DNA of 64,000 bases from the NCBI RefSeq assembly GCF_001189915.1, contig NZ_LFLS01000013.1:62001-126000 (forward strand). Direction: 5' to 3'. The stretch is from Herbaspirillum autotrophicum (GTDB taxonomy: Bacteria > Pseudomonadota > Gammaproteobacteria > Burkholderiales > Burkholderiaceae_D). Shown here piece by piece: positions 36,457-44,075 of the stretch. A program made the translations under genes and the position numbers. The notes beneath the pieces are model-generated. The model was not told where the DNA came from, ran no database searches, and saw only the letters and a program-made list of their open reading frames with translations. Positions within the stretch are counted from its first letter, which is position 1. Every line of letters starts with the position of its first letter.

Positions 36457-37698
36457 ATGAAAGCCCTTCTGCTCGGTTCAACCCTGATGGCCGCGCTGGT
36501 ACTCCAGACCGGCAGCAACTCGCCATCGGCAGCGGCCGCAGTGAGCGCCGGCAAACCGGCTGCGCTCAGCCGGCAACAACAACATCAACGGGTGACGGAC
36601 CTCACCACGCTCGGTCGCGCCATGTTTTTTGATCAGGCATTGTCGGCCTCGGGCAAACAATCGTGCGCCAGTTGCCATAGCCCGGAACATGCCTTCGGGC
36701 CGCCGAACAATTTGCCGGTGCAACCGGGCGGACGTTTTCTGACGCTGTCCGGCACCCGGGCCGTGCCGTCATTGCGCTATATGCAAAACACGCCGGCCTT
36801 TACCGAGCACTATCACGATGACGATGGCGACGACAGTATCGACGCCGGCCCCACCGGCGGCCGTACCTGGGACGGACGCGTCGACTCCGCACACGAACAG
36901 GCGCGCATTCCGTTGCTGTCGACCCATGAGATGGGCAACGCCAGTACCGGCGAGGTGGTCAACAAACTGCGCGCGGCAACTTACGCCCCACAGTTGAAAG
37001 CCCTGTTCGGTGCACAAGTGTTTGATGATCCCGAACGGGCGTTTGATGCGGCCATGCATGCGCTGGAAGTATTTCAGGAAAATCCGGCCGACTTTTATCC
37101 TTACAGCAGCAAGTACGATGCTTTCCTGCGCCGGCAAGTGAAGCTGACGCCACAGGAAATGCGCGGCCTGAGCCTGTTCAACGATCCGGACAAAGGCAAC
37201 TGCGCCTCATGTCATATCAGTGCCGTCGCCCCCAACGGCGCATTTCCGCAATTTACCGATTACGGTCTGATCGCCCTCGGCGCACCCCGTAACCGAGAAA
37301 TTCCGGCCAATGCGAATCCTCAGTATGTTGATCTTGGTTTATGCGGTCCGGAGCGTACCGACTTCATGGATAGAAAAGACTATTGCGGCTTGTTCAAGAC
37401 GCCGACCTTGCGCAACGTAGCGTTGCGGCAGACCTTCTTTCACAACGGCGTGTTTCACAGCCTCGATGAAGTGATGCGGTTTTATGTCGAGCGCGACACG
37501 GCACCGCAGAAATGGTATCCGCGCAACCGCGACCGCAGCTTGCGCAAGTTCGACGACCTGCTGCCGGCGTATCACGCCAACGTCAATATGGAAGCGCCGT
37601 TCGGCGGCAAGCGCGGCGACAAGCCGGTATTGTCAGCCAGCGAAATACAGGACGTGATCGCGTTCATGAAAACGCTCACCGACGGTTACCAGCCCTGA
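36457..37698 (+). CDS. Dihaem cytochrome c peroxidase / MauG family protein
   Basis: A 413-residue periplasmic protein with two c-type haem sites, CASCHSPEHAFG (near 70) and CASCHISAVAPNG (near 250), the architecture of bacterial cytochrome c peroxidases and MauG. It removes H2O2 or oxidises a partner protein. The signal peptide is MKALLLGSTLMAALVLQTG. The ATG 36457 is chosen over a TTG at 36427. It diverges from the phosphoesterase, and a Pho-box-like repeat faces it, suggesting that the two are co-regulated. The long gap between the haem motifs fits the family. Confidence 0.9.
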   Translation: MKALLLGSTLMAALVLQTGSNSPSAAAAVSAGKPAALSRQQQHQRVTDLTTLGRAMFFDQALSASGKQSCASCHSPEHAFGPPNNLPVQPGGRFLTLSGTRAVPSLRYMQNTPAFTEHYHDDDGDDSIDAGPTGGRTWDGRVDSAHEQARIPLLSTHEMGNASTGEVVNKLRAATYAPQLKALFGAQVFDDPERAFDAAMHALEVFQENPADFYPYSSKYDAFLRRQVKLTPQEMRGLSLFNDPDKGNCASCHISAVAPNGAFPQFTDYGLIALGAPRNREIPANANPQYVDLGLCGPERTDFMDRKDYCGLFKTPTLRNVALRQTFFHNGVFHSLDEVMRFYVERDTAPQKWYPRNRDRSLRKFDDLLPAYHANVNMEAPFGGKRGDKPVLSASEIQDVIAFMKTLTDGYQP

Positions 37699-37721
37699 GC
37701 GATTGTCTGCAAGCCAGAGGC

Positions 37722-37961
37722 TCAGGCAATCGTGTTGATGGTAGTGCCGATGGTCTGCCCGTTGGCATTGATGGTAGCGGTCTGTTGCGCCCGCGCGGCC
37801 TGCAGCTCTTCGGCGCGACGTTCTTCGGCACGCTTGCGGGCGGCTTCTTCCAGATCCTTGCGTTCCTGAATCCGGCGCGCTTCCTCCGGATCGGGCGCTT
37901 TGGACACCACGGGTACCGGCGGCGCAGCAGAACTGACGGATGAGACGGAATCGATTGCCAC
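37722..37961 (-). CDS. Small hypothetical protein with charged coiled-coil centre
   Basis: A 79-residue protein with a Ser/Pro/Val-rich head (MAIDSVSSVSSAAPPVPVVS), a Glu/Arg/Ala-rich helix (about 23-58, likely coiled coil) and a tail TATINANGQTIGTTINTIA. I recall similar short proteins with NxxGQTxGxxINT tails in Oxalobacteraceae, but no function. The start is GTG at 37961 with AAGGAG six bases upstream. There is no signal peptide. An imperfect 14-bp inverted repeat lies just upstream (37991-38026). Confidence 0.7.
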   Translation of the reverse strand: MAIDSVSSVSSAAPPVPVVSKAPDPEEARRIQERKDLEEAARKRAEERRAEELQAARAQQTATINANGQTIGTTINTIA

Positions 37962-37990
37962 GATAATCTCCTTGTGAAGGGATTACTCAC

Positions 37991-38026
37991 CATCTGCCAT
38001 ATTGTCGATAGCACAATATGCAGATG
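37991..38026. repeat. AT-rich inverted repeat upstream of the small protein gene
   Basis: CATCTGCCATATTGT (37991-38005) pairs with ACAATATGCAGATG (38013-38026) with a single bulged C and a 7-base loop. No T-run follows on the minus strand, so an operator or RNA structure is more likely than a terminator. Confidence 0.5.
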
Positions 38027-38059
38027 ATCAGATGAACTCACATCTTACACGCTATCGGA

Positions 38060-38890
38060 TTAATGACAATCCGGCACGTTCTGATCGAGATACACCTCGA
38101 AGGCGACGTTATTGGTCCACTTTTTCTTGAGCGTACCCATGAAACCCGTGGCATACCAGCTGGCCGCAGTCTGTTTCAGGAACGCGATGGCTTTGCCATC
38201 ATCCTGCCTGACGATGAAGGACAGCGCAGCACGGCTTTGCACCGGCAAGCGGGCCGAGAATTTTTTCCATTCCGGCAGTTTCAGCAATTCATTGAGCAAG
38301 GTATCGTCGTGCACTGCCGCATCGCATTCACCGATGCGCACCGCCAACAGCGAATCGGCCGGCGCCCGCTGGACTTTTTCGATAGCACCGTAGCGTGCCG
38401 CCATCTTGCCGACATAAGCGCCGCCCTCGGACAGACAGACGGTACGCCCTTTCAGTTGTTCCCAGGTCTTGATGTCGGTATCGGTGCGCATGATGGCCAT
38501 GGCACCGGCGCTGTAACCGGTGGCAATGACCGCCGCGTCGCGTCGCAGCGGATCGTTGTCATCCACCATGGCCAGCACCACATCGGCCTTGCCGCTCTTG
38601 AGCAAATTCAAGGCGCTGCCGGCATCGGCCTTGACCGTGGCCAGCCCGGCCTTCAGACGGGTCGCCAGATCTTGCGCCAGCGGCGTTTCCAGACTTTCCG
38701 GGGTACGGAATTTGGCGCCGGCGACGTACTTCGGCAAAGGATAAGCAAGTCCGGCATTCAACACGCCGCGCTGCGCGACGCCATCAATATCAGCCTGCGC
38801 CGCGCCCGCCGTCATCCAGCACGCCGCCAACACCGCCAGCGCGCGCAGCGATGCGGAAGTCAAAGAGAGGCGCAGCGAGACGGTGTTCAT
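38060..38890 (-). CDS. Periplasmic substrate-binding protein (amino-acid-type, SBP family 3)
   Basis: A 276-residue receptor with signal peptide ending TAGAAQA before DIDGVAQRGVLNAGLAYPLP. The bacterial solute-binding family 3 pattern follows (LAQDLATRLKAGL, DVVLAMVDDNDPLRRDAAV, LKGRTVCLSEGGAYVGKMAA). It is the last gene of a minus-strand ABC unit (ATPase, binding protein, permease, this gene), only 2 bp after the permease stop. A second binding protein of a different family in the same unit is unusual and suggests either two substrates or an auxiliary sensor. Confidence 0.85.
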   Translation of the reverse strand: MNTVSLRLSLTSASLRALAVLAACWMTAGAAQADIDGVAQRGVLNAGLAYPLPKYVAGAKFRTPESLETPLAQDLATRLKAGLATVKADAGSALNLLKSGKADVVLAMVDDNDPLRRDAAVIATGYSAGAMAIMRTDTDIKTWEQLKGRTVCLSEGGAYVGKMAARYGAIEKVQRAPADSLLAVRIGECDAAVHDDTLLNELLKLPEWKKFSARLPVQSRAALSFIVRQDDGKAIAFLKQTAASWYATGFMGTLKKKWTNNVAFEVYLDQNVPDCH

Positions 38891-38892
38891 GT

Positions 38893-39666
38893 TTACACGT
38901 ATTGGTAGCGTAACAAACGATGTTTGAGGTTTTCCAGAATCACCTGATCGATCAGGGCCGCCAGAATGGCAATCGCCAGAATATTGGTCATCACGCCGAC
39001 CATGTCGGCAGTCTCACCGGAATACGCCAGCGTGCGGCCCAGGCCCTTGCCGAAGCCGATCAGCATTTCAGCCGAAATCAGTGCGCGCCAGGCATTGCCG
39101 AACGCCAGTTGGGCGCCGGTAATCAGCTCCGGCATGACTGCCGGCAGATACACGCGACGCAACATGCCCCAGCGCGTAGCGCCCATCACGCGCGCCGCCG
39201 ATACGTGCACTTGCTGCACGCTCTCGGTCGCATTCATGACTGACAAGGCGGCCGGGAAAAACGCGGCAATCGCCACCACCACCATGATCGGCAAATTGCC
39301 GAAGCCCATCAGGATCAGGAACAGCGGCACCCAGGCAATCGAAGGAATCGACTGCAAGATGATGATGGCCGACTTCAATACTTCGCGGAAGAAGAACAGC
39401 ACCGCGCCAAGCAAACCAAAACCGATACCGAACAACAAGGCCGCTCCGTAACCGCCACCGAGGCGCGTCAGGCTGCCCCACAGCGCAGTCCGGAACGCCG
39501 GCTCCTGCACTTCATGCCACAGGCGCGCCAGCACCACCGGCACCCCAGGCATCAAAAAGTCCGGCAGCGACCAGGCAGCGATCTGCCACATCAACAAAAT
39601 GAAAGCAATCGCCATCACCATGGCAAGCTTTTTACGATATCCGGTAACGCGACGCTGATTACTCAT
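38893..39666 (-). CDS. ABC transporter permease (SsuC/TauC/NrtB type)
   Basis: A 257-residue inner-membrane permease with six helices. The EAA-like loop is visible as ARVMGATRWGMLRRVYLPAVMPE, and the SsuC/TauC pattern as LQSIPSIAWVPLFLILMGFG. It should pair as a homodimer with the ATPase at 40895-41692 and the SsuA-like receptor at 39903-40898. A 236-bp gap with tandem repeats separates it from the receptor gene upstream. Confidence 0.92.
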   Translation of the reverse strand: MSNQRRVTGYRKKLAMVMAIAFILLMWQIAAWSLPDFLMPGVPVVLARLWHEVQEPAFRTALWGSLTRLGGGYGAALLFGIGFGLLGAVLFFFREVLKSAIIILQSIPSIAWVPLFLILMGFGNLPIMVVVAIAAFFPAALSVMNATESVQQVHVSAARVMGATRWGMLRRVYLPAVMPELITGAQLAFGNAWRALISAEMLIGFGKGLGRTLAYSGETADMVGVMTNILAIAILAALIDQVILENLKHRLLRYQYV

Positions 39667-39751
39667 AATTTAGAAATGCGATGGCCGACGAAGTCGCCGG
39701 CCGAAAAATAATTGCAAAAAATAGCGATGCTCGATGCTTATACCGATGCTT

Positions 39752-39784
39752 AAGGAGCCGATAAGGAGCCGATAAAGAGCCGAT
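39752..39784 (-). repeat. Three tandem copies of an 11-bp repeat
   Basis: AAGGAGCCGAT, AAGGAGCCGAT and AAAGAGCCGAT are adjacent (plus-strand reading). They lie in the 236-bp gap between the receptor and permease genes. An 11-bp period keeps every copy on one helical face. Confidence 0.8.
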
Positions 39785-39834
39785 CGTGGACCAGCAAGCG
39801 TAGCGAGCCAGTCGCCGTTACGTCGAGACGCGCA

Positions 39835-39852
39835 GCCGTACATGCGTACGGC
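39835..39852 (-). other. Intercistronic stem-loop after the receptor gene
   Basis: GCCGTAC-ATGC-GTACGGC forms a perfect 7-bp stem with a 4-base loop, 50 bases below the receptor stop. There is no T-run, so it may protect the receptor mRNA 3' end rather than terminate. Confidence 0.5.
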
Positions 39853-39902
39853 GAGCATCACAGATGTCAATCCGGCTGGCGCAGTAGTTTTACGCCATGC
39901 TG

Positions 39903-40898
39903 TCAGAGCTTGCGATCCTTCTGCCAGCTCAGGTCCACGATGCTGCGTACCTCAAACGGCTTGCCATCCTTGGTTTTCAACGAGCCTTGTTCTTGCAGGA
40001 TGTTGGCGATGTCTTGCATGCGGTCCTGTTCTTTTTCGGTCAGCTTGGCATTGAAGGTCTGGCTCTTGATGGCGTCGCGGATGACGTCTTCACGCAGCAG
40101 TTCACCGTGTTTGAGCGTCTTCAGTACCGGCTCGGCGATGAAGTAACCGGCGATCAGCTTGGCCGCATCGTAAGGCTTTTTCTTCAGCAGTTCGATGGCG
40201 TCACGCTGGGCGTCGAGCGATTTCCAGACCGCCGCGCGGCGGTTCTTCAGGGTTTCACCGGAAGTGATCACGACCATGCATGGGAACGGCCAGACTTCGC
40301 CGATTTCATAGATTTGCTTGACCGGTGCAATCAGTTGCGCAATACGTGCCTGCGGCTCGAACAGGAAGGCTGCGTCAACGCGCTTGCCGACCAGCGATTG
40401 CACGGCAACTTGCGGGCTGACGCCGAGCACGTTGACGTCATCTGCCTTGAGGCCGGCATCCTTGAACACCACGCCCTTGAGCACGACGTCGGCAGTGCTG
40501 CCTTCGGCTTGCGAAGCCAGTGTCTTGCCTTTCAGATCGGAGACTTTCCTGATGCCGGAATCGTCACGCGCAACAATCGCGTGATAGCCAAGCTGCGCGC
40601 CACCGACGACTTTCAGGTCAGCACCTTTCGACGCCCATGCCACGGCATTGGTAAAGCCGAACACGCCAGTATCGAGCTGGCCGCCGACAATCGCCTTGAT
40701 CAGGTCGGTGCCGGATTTGAATTCGATCAGTTCGACATCCAGGCCGTGTTTTTTGTACAAACCGGCTTCATAGGCGGCCATGGCTTGTGCATCATCCATC
40801 ACGCGCAGATAGCCGACCTTGAATTTTTCGATGGCCATGGCATTGCCGGAAAGCGCCAATGCTGCCAGTACCGGAACCAACAAACGTTTGATCTTCAT
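39903..40898 (-). CDS. Periplasmic binding protein, SsuA/TauA/NMT1-like
   Basis: A 331-residue receptor with signal peptide ALALSGNAMA before IEKFKVGYLRVMDDAQAMAA. The NMT1/SsuA-like fold motifs YEAGLYKKHGLDVELIEF, GQLDTGVFGFTNAVAW and VDAAFLFEPQARI point to a sulfonate, taurine, nitrate or pyrimidine-precursor ligand. It overlaps the ATPase gene by 4 bp (ATGA type), so translation is coupled. The substrate cannot be fixed, since no sulfonate monooxygenase or nitrate reductase gene is nearby. Confidence 0.9.
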   Translation of the reverse strand: MKIKRLLVPVLAALALSGNAMAIEKFKVGYLRVMDDAQAMAAYEAGLYKKHGLDVELIEFKSGTDLIKAIVGGQLDTGVFGFTNAVAWASKGADLKVVGGAQLGYHAIVARDDSGIRKVSDLKGKTLASQAEGSTADVVLKGVVFKDAGLKADDVNVLGVSPQVAVQSLVGKRVDAAFLFEPQARIAQLIAPVKQIYEIGEVWPFPCMVVITSGETLKNRRAAVWKSLDAQRDAIELLKKKPYDAAKLIAGYFIAEPVLKTLKHGELLREDVIRDAIKSQTFNAKLTEKEQDRMQDIANILQEQGSLKTKDGKPFEVRSIVDLSWQKDRKL

Positions 40899-41692
40899 AC
40901 CCCTACCCCCTCTATCGTTTTAGCAAAGTCATCCTGTTCGGCATGAATCCCGAGCAGGCACAATATTTCCCGACGCACGGCGGAGAACTCCGACAAGTCG
41001 TGCGTCTTTTCGTGATGCACCAGATTGAATTCCTTGAGCACGGTGGCGGGCCGGTTACTGAATACCAGAATCCGGTCCGCCAGGAACAAGGCTTCATCGA
41101 CATCATGCGTGACCAGCAACACGGTCGGTGCCTGATGTCCGCTGGCGGCGTCGCCTTCTTGCCGGATCAACTGGCGCAAGGCGTCTTGCAAGGTCATGCG
41201 GGTCAGCGCATCGAGCGCGCCGAATGGTTCATCGAGCAACAAGGCTTTGGGACGCGAAATGAAAGCCCGTGCCAGCGCTGCACGTTGGCGCATGCCGCCT
41301 GATACCTGATGCGGATAATAGTGTTCGAAGCCGCTCAGGTTGACTTTGCCAAGCCAGCTGCGCGCCTGTTGTGCGGCAGACTTCTTGTCGACATTCTGAA
41401 ACTCCAGCGCCAATGCCACGTTTTGTTCCAGCGTCAGCCACGGATAAAGTGCGTTTTCCTGAAACATCAGCGTGCGTTCCGGATGCGGCCCGCGCACCGG
41501 CTTGCCATCGGCCAGAATGCTGCCCGAGCTGGGCGTCTCGAGTCCTGCGGCGATATGCAGCAAGGTCGACTTGCCGCAGCCGGAAGGACCGACCAGCGCC
41601 ACCAGTTCTCCCTGCTCGATATCGCGACTGAAATCGTCGATCACGTGCAAGCCGGAAAAACTCTTTTGTATGTTCTTGAAAGATAACTTCAT
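40895..41692 (-). CDS. ABC transporter ATP-binding protein (SsuB/TauB/NrtD type)
   Basis: A 265-residue ATPase. Walker A is GPSGCGKSTLLHIAAG, the Q-loop FQENALYPWLTL, the signature VSGGMRQRAALARAF, Walker B ALLLDEPFGALD, and the H-loop VTHDVDEALFLADR. The GMRQR form is typical of the taurine/sulfonate/nitrate group. The start ATG at 41692 gives MKLSFKNIQKSF. It is first in the minus-strand transporter unit; 159 bp upstream to the SDR stop should hold the promoter. Confidence 0.93.
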   Translation of the reverse strand: MKLSFKNIQKSFSGLHVIDDFSRDIEQGELVALVGPSGCGKSTLLHIAAGLETPSSGSILADGKPVRGPHPERTLMFQENALYPWLTLEQNVALALEFQNVDKKSAAQQARSWLGKVNLSGFEHYYPHQVSGGMRQRAALARAFISRPKALLLDEPFGALDALTRMTLQDALRQLIRQEGDAASGHQAPTVLLVTHDVDEALFLADRILVFSNRPATVLKEFNLVHHEKTHDLSEFSAVRREILCLLGIHAEQDDFAKTIEGVGV

Positions 41693-41851
41693 GTTGATCG
41701 TGTGATGACAACAGCCACGCCAATGCTGTCGTTTTTGCAATTATTTGCGGATTTTCCTCAAAGTAGCAGGGACTTTACTGAGGCCCGAGATGCAAGACAA
41801 CAACTTTTAAGTCTTATGCTTATGCGAAAAACGAATAAACAGCCGCCAAAA

Positions 41852-42739
41852 TCAAGCAGTCGCCATGCCATCGAGCATGTGTTGCACGGTGTCAAACTGC
41901 AACCGGATGCCCAGCTCGGCGCGCAGCCGGGTATTGCGCAAGCGTCGCGACTCTGACATGAATGACAACATCACCGGCGATACCGCCTGTGTCAGCTCGG
42001 CGCGCGACAGCCGTGGCGGCAGTGGCAGCTTGAGTGCACGGGCCACGGCGTCGAAGTACTCGCCCATTTTCATGTCGGAATCGTCGACGGCATGATAAAT
42101 CCGCAACGGCGCCCCACGGAACAAGGCCGTGGCGGCGATCCGCGCCAGATCATCGGCGTGGATATGGTTGGTATACACATCTTCATCGGCATTCAATGCC
42201 GGCAGCGCCTTGCGCAGACGCTCGGTTGGCAAGCGGTCCTGAGCATAAATGCCAGGTACGCGCAAGATCGCCAGCCGGCTGCCGCTGCGTCTGGCCCAGG
42301 CGCGCAACACGGTTTCGGCGTCGACGCGGCGTTTGGCGCGTTCGTTCTGCGGCCGGGTGGCACGCGTCTCGTCAAAACTGGCGCCACCGCAATCGCCATA
42401 GACACCAGTCGTACTGATGTAAACCATTACCGCCCGGTCGGGTAAAATGGCGGCCAGGTTACGGGTCCGGCGGTCCAGAGCGCCCGCTGCCGGCGGCGGT
42501 GCCAGATGCACAATCGCCGGCGCCAGCCGCGCCAGACGCGCCAGACTGGCGGGATGATCGAGGTCGGCGACGACCGGAATGGCGCCGGCGGCACGCAATT
42601 CGGCGCAACGCTCCGGCTTGCTGGTAGCGACAAACACCCGGAATCGGGTGCGCACCAGCGGCAGCAGACGCATGCCGACATCGCCGCAACCGAGGATCAG
42701 CAAGCGTGGCTTACCGATTTTTTTTAATTTATCTTTCAT
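41852..42739 (-). CDS. NAD-dependent epimerase/dehydratase-family (extended SDR) protein
   Basis: A 295-residue atypical SDR. The Rossmann motif is LLILGCGDVGMRLLPLV; the middle has VYISTTGVYGDCGG, and the NAD-epimerase pattern continues with RVPGIYAQDRLP and HADDLARIA. The YxxxK is replaced by YGDCGG…R, as in the YeeZ-like group, so catalysis is uncertain. The ATG at 42739 lies only 12 bp from the divergent reductase ATG. The gene is Arg/Ala-rich and lies upstream of the ABC transporter on the same strand. Confidence 0.8.
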   Translation of the reverse strand: MKDKLKKIGKPRLLILGCGDVGMRLLPLVRTRFRVFVATSKPERCAELRAAGAIPVVADLDHPASLARLARLAPAIVHLAPPPAAGALDRRTRNLAAILPDRAVMVYISTTGVYGDCGGASFDETRATRPQNERAKRRVDAETVLRAWARRSGSRLAILRVPGIYAQDRLPTERLRKALPALNADEDVYTNHIHADDLARIAATALFRGAPLRIYHAVDDSDMKMGEYFDAVARALKLPLPPRLSRAELTQAVSPVMLSFMSESRRLRNTRLRAELGIRLQFDTVQHMLDGMATA

Positions 42740-42751
42740 GATCAGGATTGT

Positions 42752-43786
42752 ATGAGTTTTCAAGTCACAGTTCAGCCCAGCGGCCATCAGTTTGTCTGCG
42801 ATGAGGGCGAAACGGTCCTCAATGCCGCCATCCGCGCCGGCGTCGGCTTGCCTTACGGCTGTAAAAACGGCGCCTGCGGTTCTTGCCGCGGCAAATTGCT
42901 GGGCGGCAGCGTCACCCATGGCCCGCATCAGGAACGCGCATTGACCGCCAAGGATGAAGAATCGGGATTTTCCCTGTTCTGCTGCGCCAAACCGCATTCG
43001 GACATCACCATCGAAGCACGCGAAGTGGCCGGCGTCGGCGAATTCCCGATCAAGAAAGTGCCGGTACGGGTAGCCAAACTGGATAAAGTGGCCGATGACG
43101 TCATCATCCTGTCGCTGCAATTGCCGGCCAATGACCGCCTGCAATACAAGGCCGGCCAATATGTCGAATTCATGTTGCGCGACGGCAAGCGCCGCAGCTA
43201 CAGCATGGCCAACGCGCCGCACAAGGATGAGCATCTGACGCTGCACATCCGCCACATGCCGGGCGGCTTGTTTACCGATCAGGTCTTCACCACCCTCAAG
43301 GAACGCGACATCCTGCGCTTTGAAGGTCCGCTGGGCACCTTCTTCCTGCGCGAAGATTCGGAGAAACCGATTGTATTGCTGGCATCGGGCACCGGTTTTG
43401 CGCCGATCAAGGCCATCATCGAACAACTCGAACATGCCAAATCGCAACGTCCGGTCACCCTGTACTGGGGCGGCCGCCGCCCGCAAGACCTGTACATGAA
43501 TGCCTTGTGCGAAGAATGGGCCAGGAACTTGCCGAACTTCCGTTATGTGCCGGTGGTGTCGAATGCACAGCCGGAAGACAACTGGAGCGGTCGCAACGGC
43601 TTCGTGCATCAAGCCGTCATCGCCGACTTCCCGGACCTGTCGCAGCATCAGGTTTATGCCTGCGGCGCGCCGGTTGTGGTCGATTCGGCGCAGCGCGATT
43701 TCGTCGCCCAATGCAAGTTGCCGGCCGAAGAGTTTTACGCCGACTCGTTTACTTCGGAGGCCGATCTGGCCAATGCTGTCGGTTAA
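42752..43786 (+). CDS. 2Fe-2S/FAD oxidoreductase, CDP-6-deoxy-delta-3,4-glucoseen reductase-like
   Basis: A 344-residue electron-transfer protein. An N-terminal plant-type ferredoxin domain has the cluster ligands in PYGCKNGACGSCRGK plus FSLFCCAK. Then come an FAD domain (RSYSMANAP) and an NAD domain (LLASGTGFAPIKAIIE, YWGGRRPQDLY, VYACGAPVVVDSA). It resembles AscD/E3 of deoxysugar synthesis, and also the reductase parts of ring oxygenases and methane/phenol monooxygenases. Burkholderiales carry it without the sugar genes, so the real electron acceptor is unknown. No E1 dehydratase is nearby. Confidence 0.88.
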   Translation: MSFQVTVQPSGHQFVCDEGETVLNAAIRAGVGLPYGCKNGACGSCRGKLLGGSVTHGPHQERALTAKDEESGFSLFCCAKPHSDITIEAREVAGVGEFPIKKVPVRVAKLDKVADDVIILSLQLPANDRLQYKAGQYVEFMLRDGKRRSYSMANAPHKDEHLTLHIRHMPGGLFTDQVFTTLKERDILRFEGPLGTFFLREDSEKPIVLLASGTGFAPIKAIIEQLEHAKSQRPVTLYWGGRRPQDLYMNALCEEWARNLPNFRYVPVVSNAQPEDNWSGRNGFVHQAVIADFPDLSQHQVYACGAPVVVDSAQRDFVAQCKLPAEEFYADSFTSEADLANAVG

Positions 43787-43843
43787 TTGTTGCGCATGTG
43801 CTAAATGTTCTGAAAATTCGCACCAAATCGGACATAAAACATT

Positions 43844-43872
43844 TTGACGCATCGCGCAAAACGTCCTAATAT
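43844..43872 (+). promoter_or_regulatory. Consensus sigma-70 promoter of the argD leader
   Basis: TTGACG (43844-43849), exactly 17 bases, then TAATAT (43867-43872). The expected start, six to eight bases later, coincides with the leader-peptide ATG at 43880, so the transcript should be leaderless. Confidence 0.8.
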
Positions 43873-43879
43873 TGACCGC

Positions 43880-43945
43880 ATGAACGCAACCACCACATTC
43901 CTGCGACGCCGTAGCCAACCTCAACGAGGTTTGCCGTGCGCGTAA
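43880..43945 (+). CDS. Arg-rich leader peptide (attenuator uORF)
   Basis: A 21-codon reading frame, [20 protein letters not shown] followed by Ala and TAA. Three consecutive Arg codons (CGA CGC CGT, 43904-43912) and a fourth CGA at 43925 are all read by the one tRNA-Arg with ICG anticodon. It starts at the predicted transcription start and ends 17 bases before an intrinsic terminator. Its RNA can form two exclusive pairings. I interpret it as the sensor of ribosome-mediated attenuation for the downstream acetylornithine aminotransferase gene. No translation evidence is available. Confidence 0.65.
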   Translation: MNATTTFLRRRSQPQRGLPCA

Positions 43946-43977
43946 GTCTGTCCTGATTGCGAAGCCACAGGCTAACC
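43914..43977 (+). promoter_or_regulatory. Alternative RNA pairings (1:2 and 2:3) of the attenuator
   Basis: Segment 1 (AACCTC, 43917-43922) pairs with GAGGTT (43926-43931). Segment 2 (43928-43938, GGTTTGCCGTG) can instead pair with segment 3 (43966-43977, CACAGGCTAACC) over ten pairs, with one mismatch and one bulge. The second pairing uses six of nine bases of the terminator's left arm, so it is an antiterminator. Confidence 0.55.
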
Positions 43978-43993
43978 CCTGTGGCTTTTTTTT
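43963..43993 (+). terminator. Intrinsic terminator in the argD leader
   Basis: AGCCACAGG (43963-43971) pairs perfectly with CCTGTGGCT (43978-43986) around a 6-base loop, followed by eight T (43986-43993). It lies 83 bp before the aminotransferase ATG. Confidence 0.9.
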
Positions 43994-44075
43994 ATTGCAG
44001 AGGTTAGTTCACACGGTTTCTCACGCGTTCAACGCGCAGCCCCTCCCCTACTCATTGTCCAGCAGGAGTCTCACA

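Noticed and set aside
39670-39870. 66-codon minus-strand frame in the receptor–permease gap
   Set aside because: It is built largely from the tandem repeats, with no ribosome site or family match.
42740-43924. In-frame minus-strand extension of the SDR gene across the reductase gene
   Set aside because: The extension has no domain and runs antisense to a well-defined ferredoxin reductase. The real start is the ATG at 42739.
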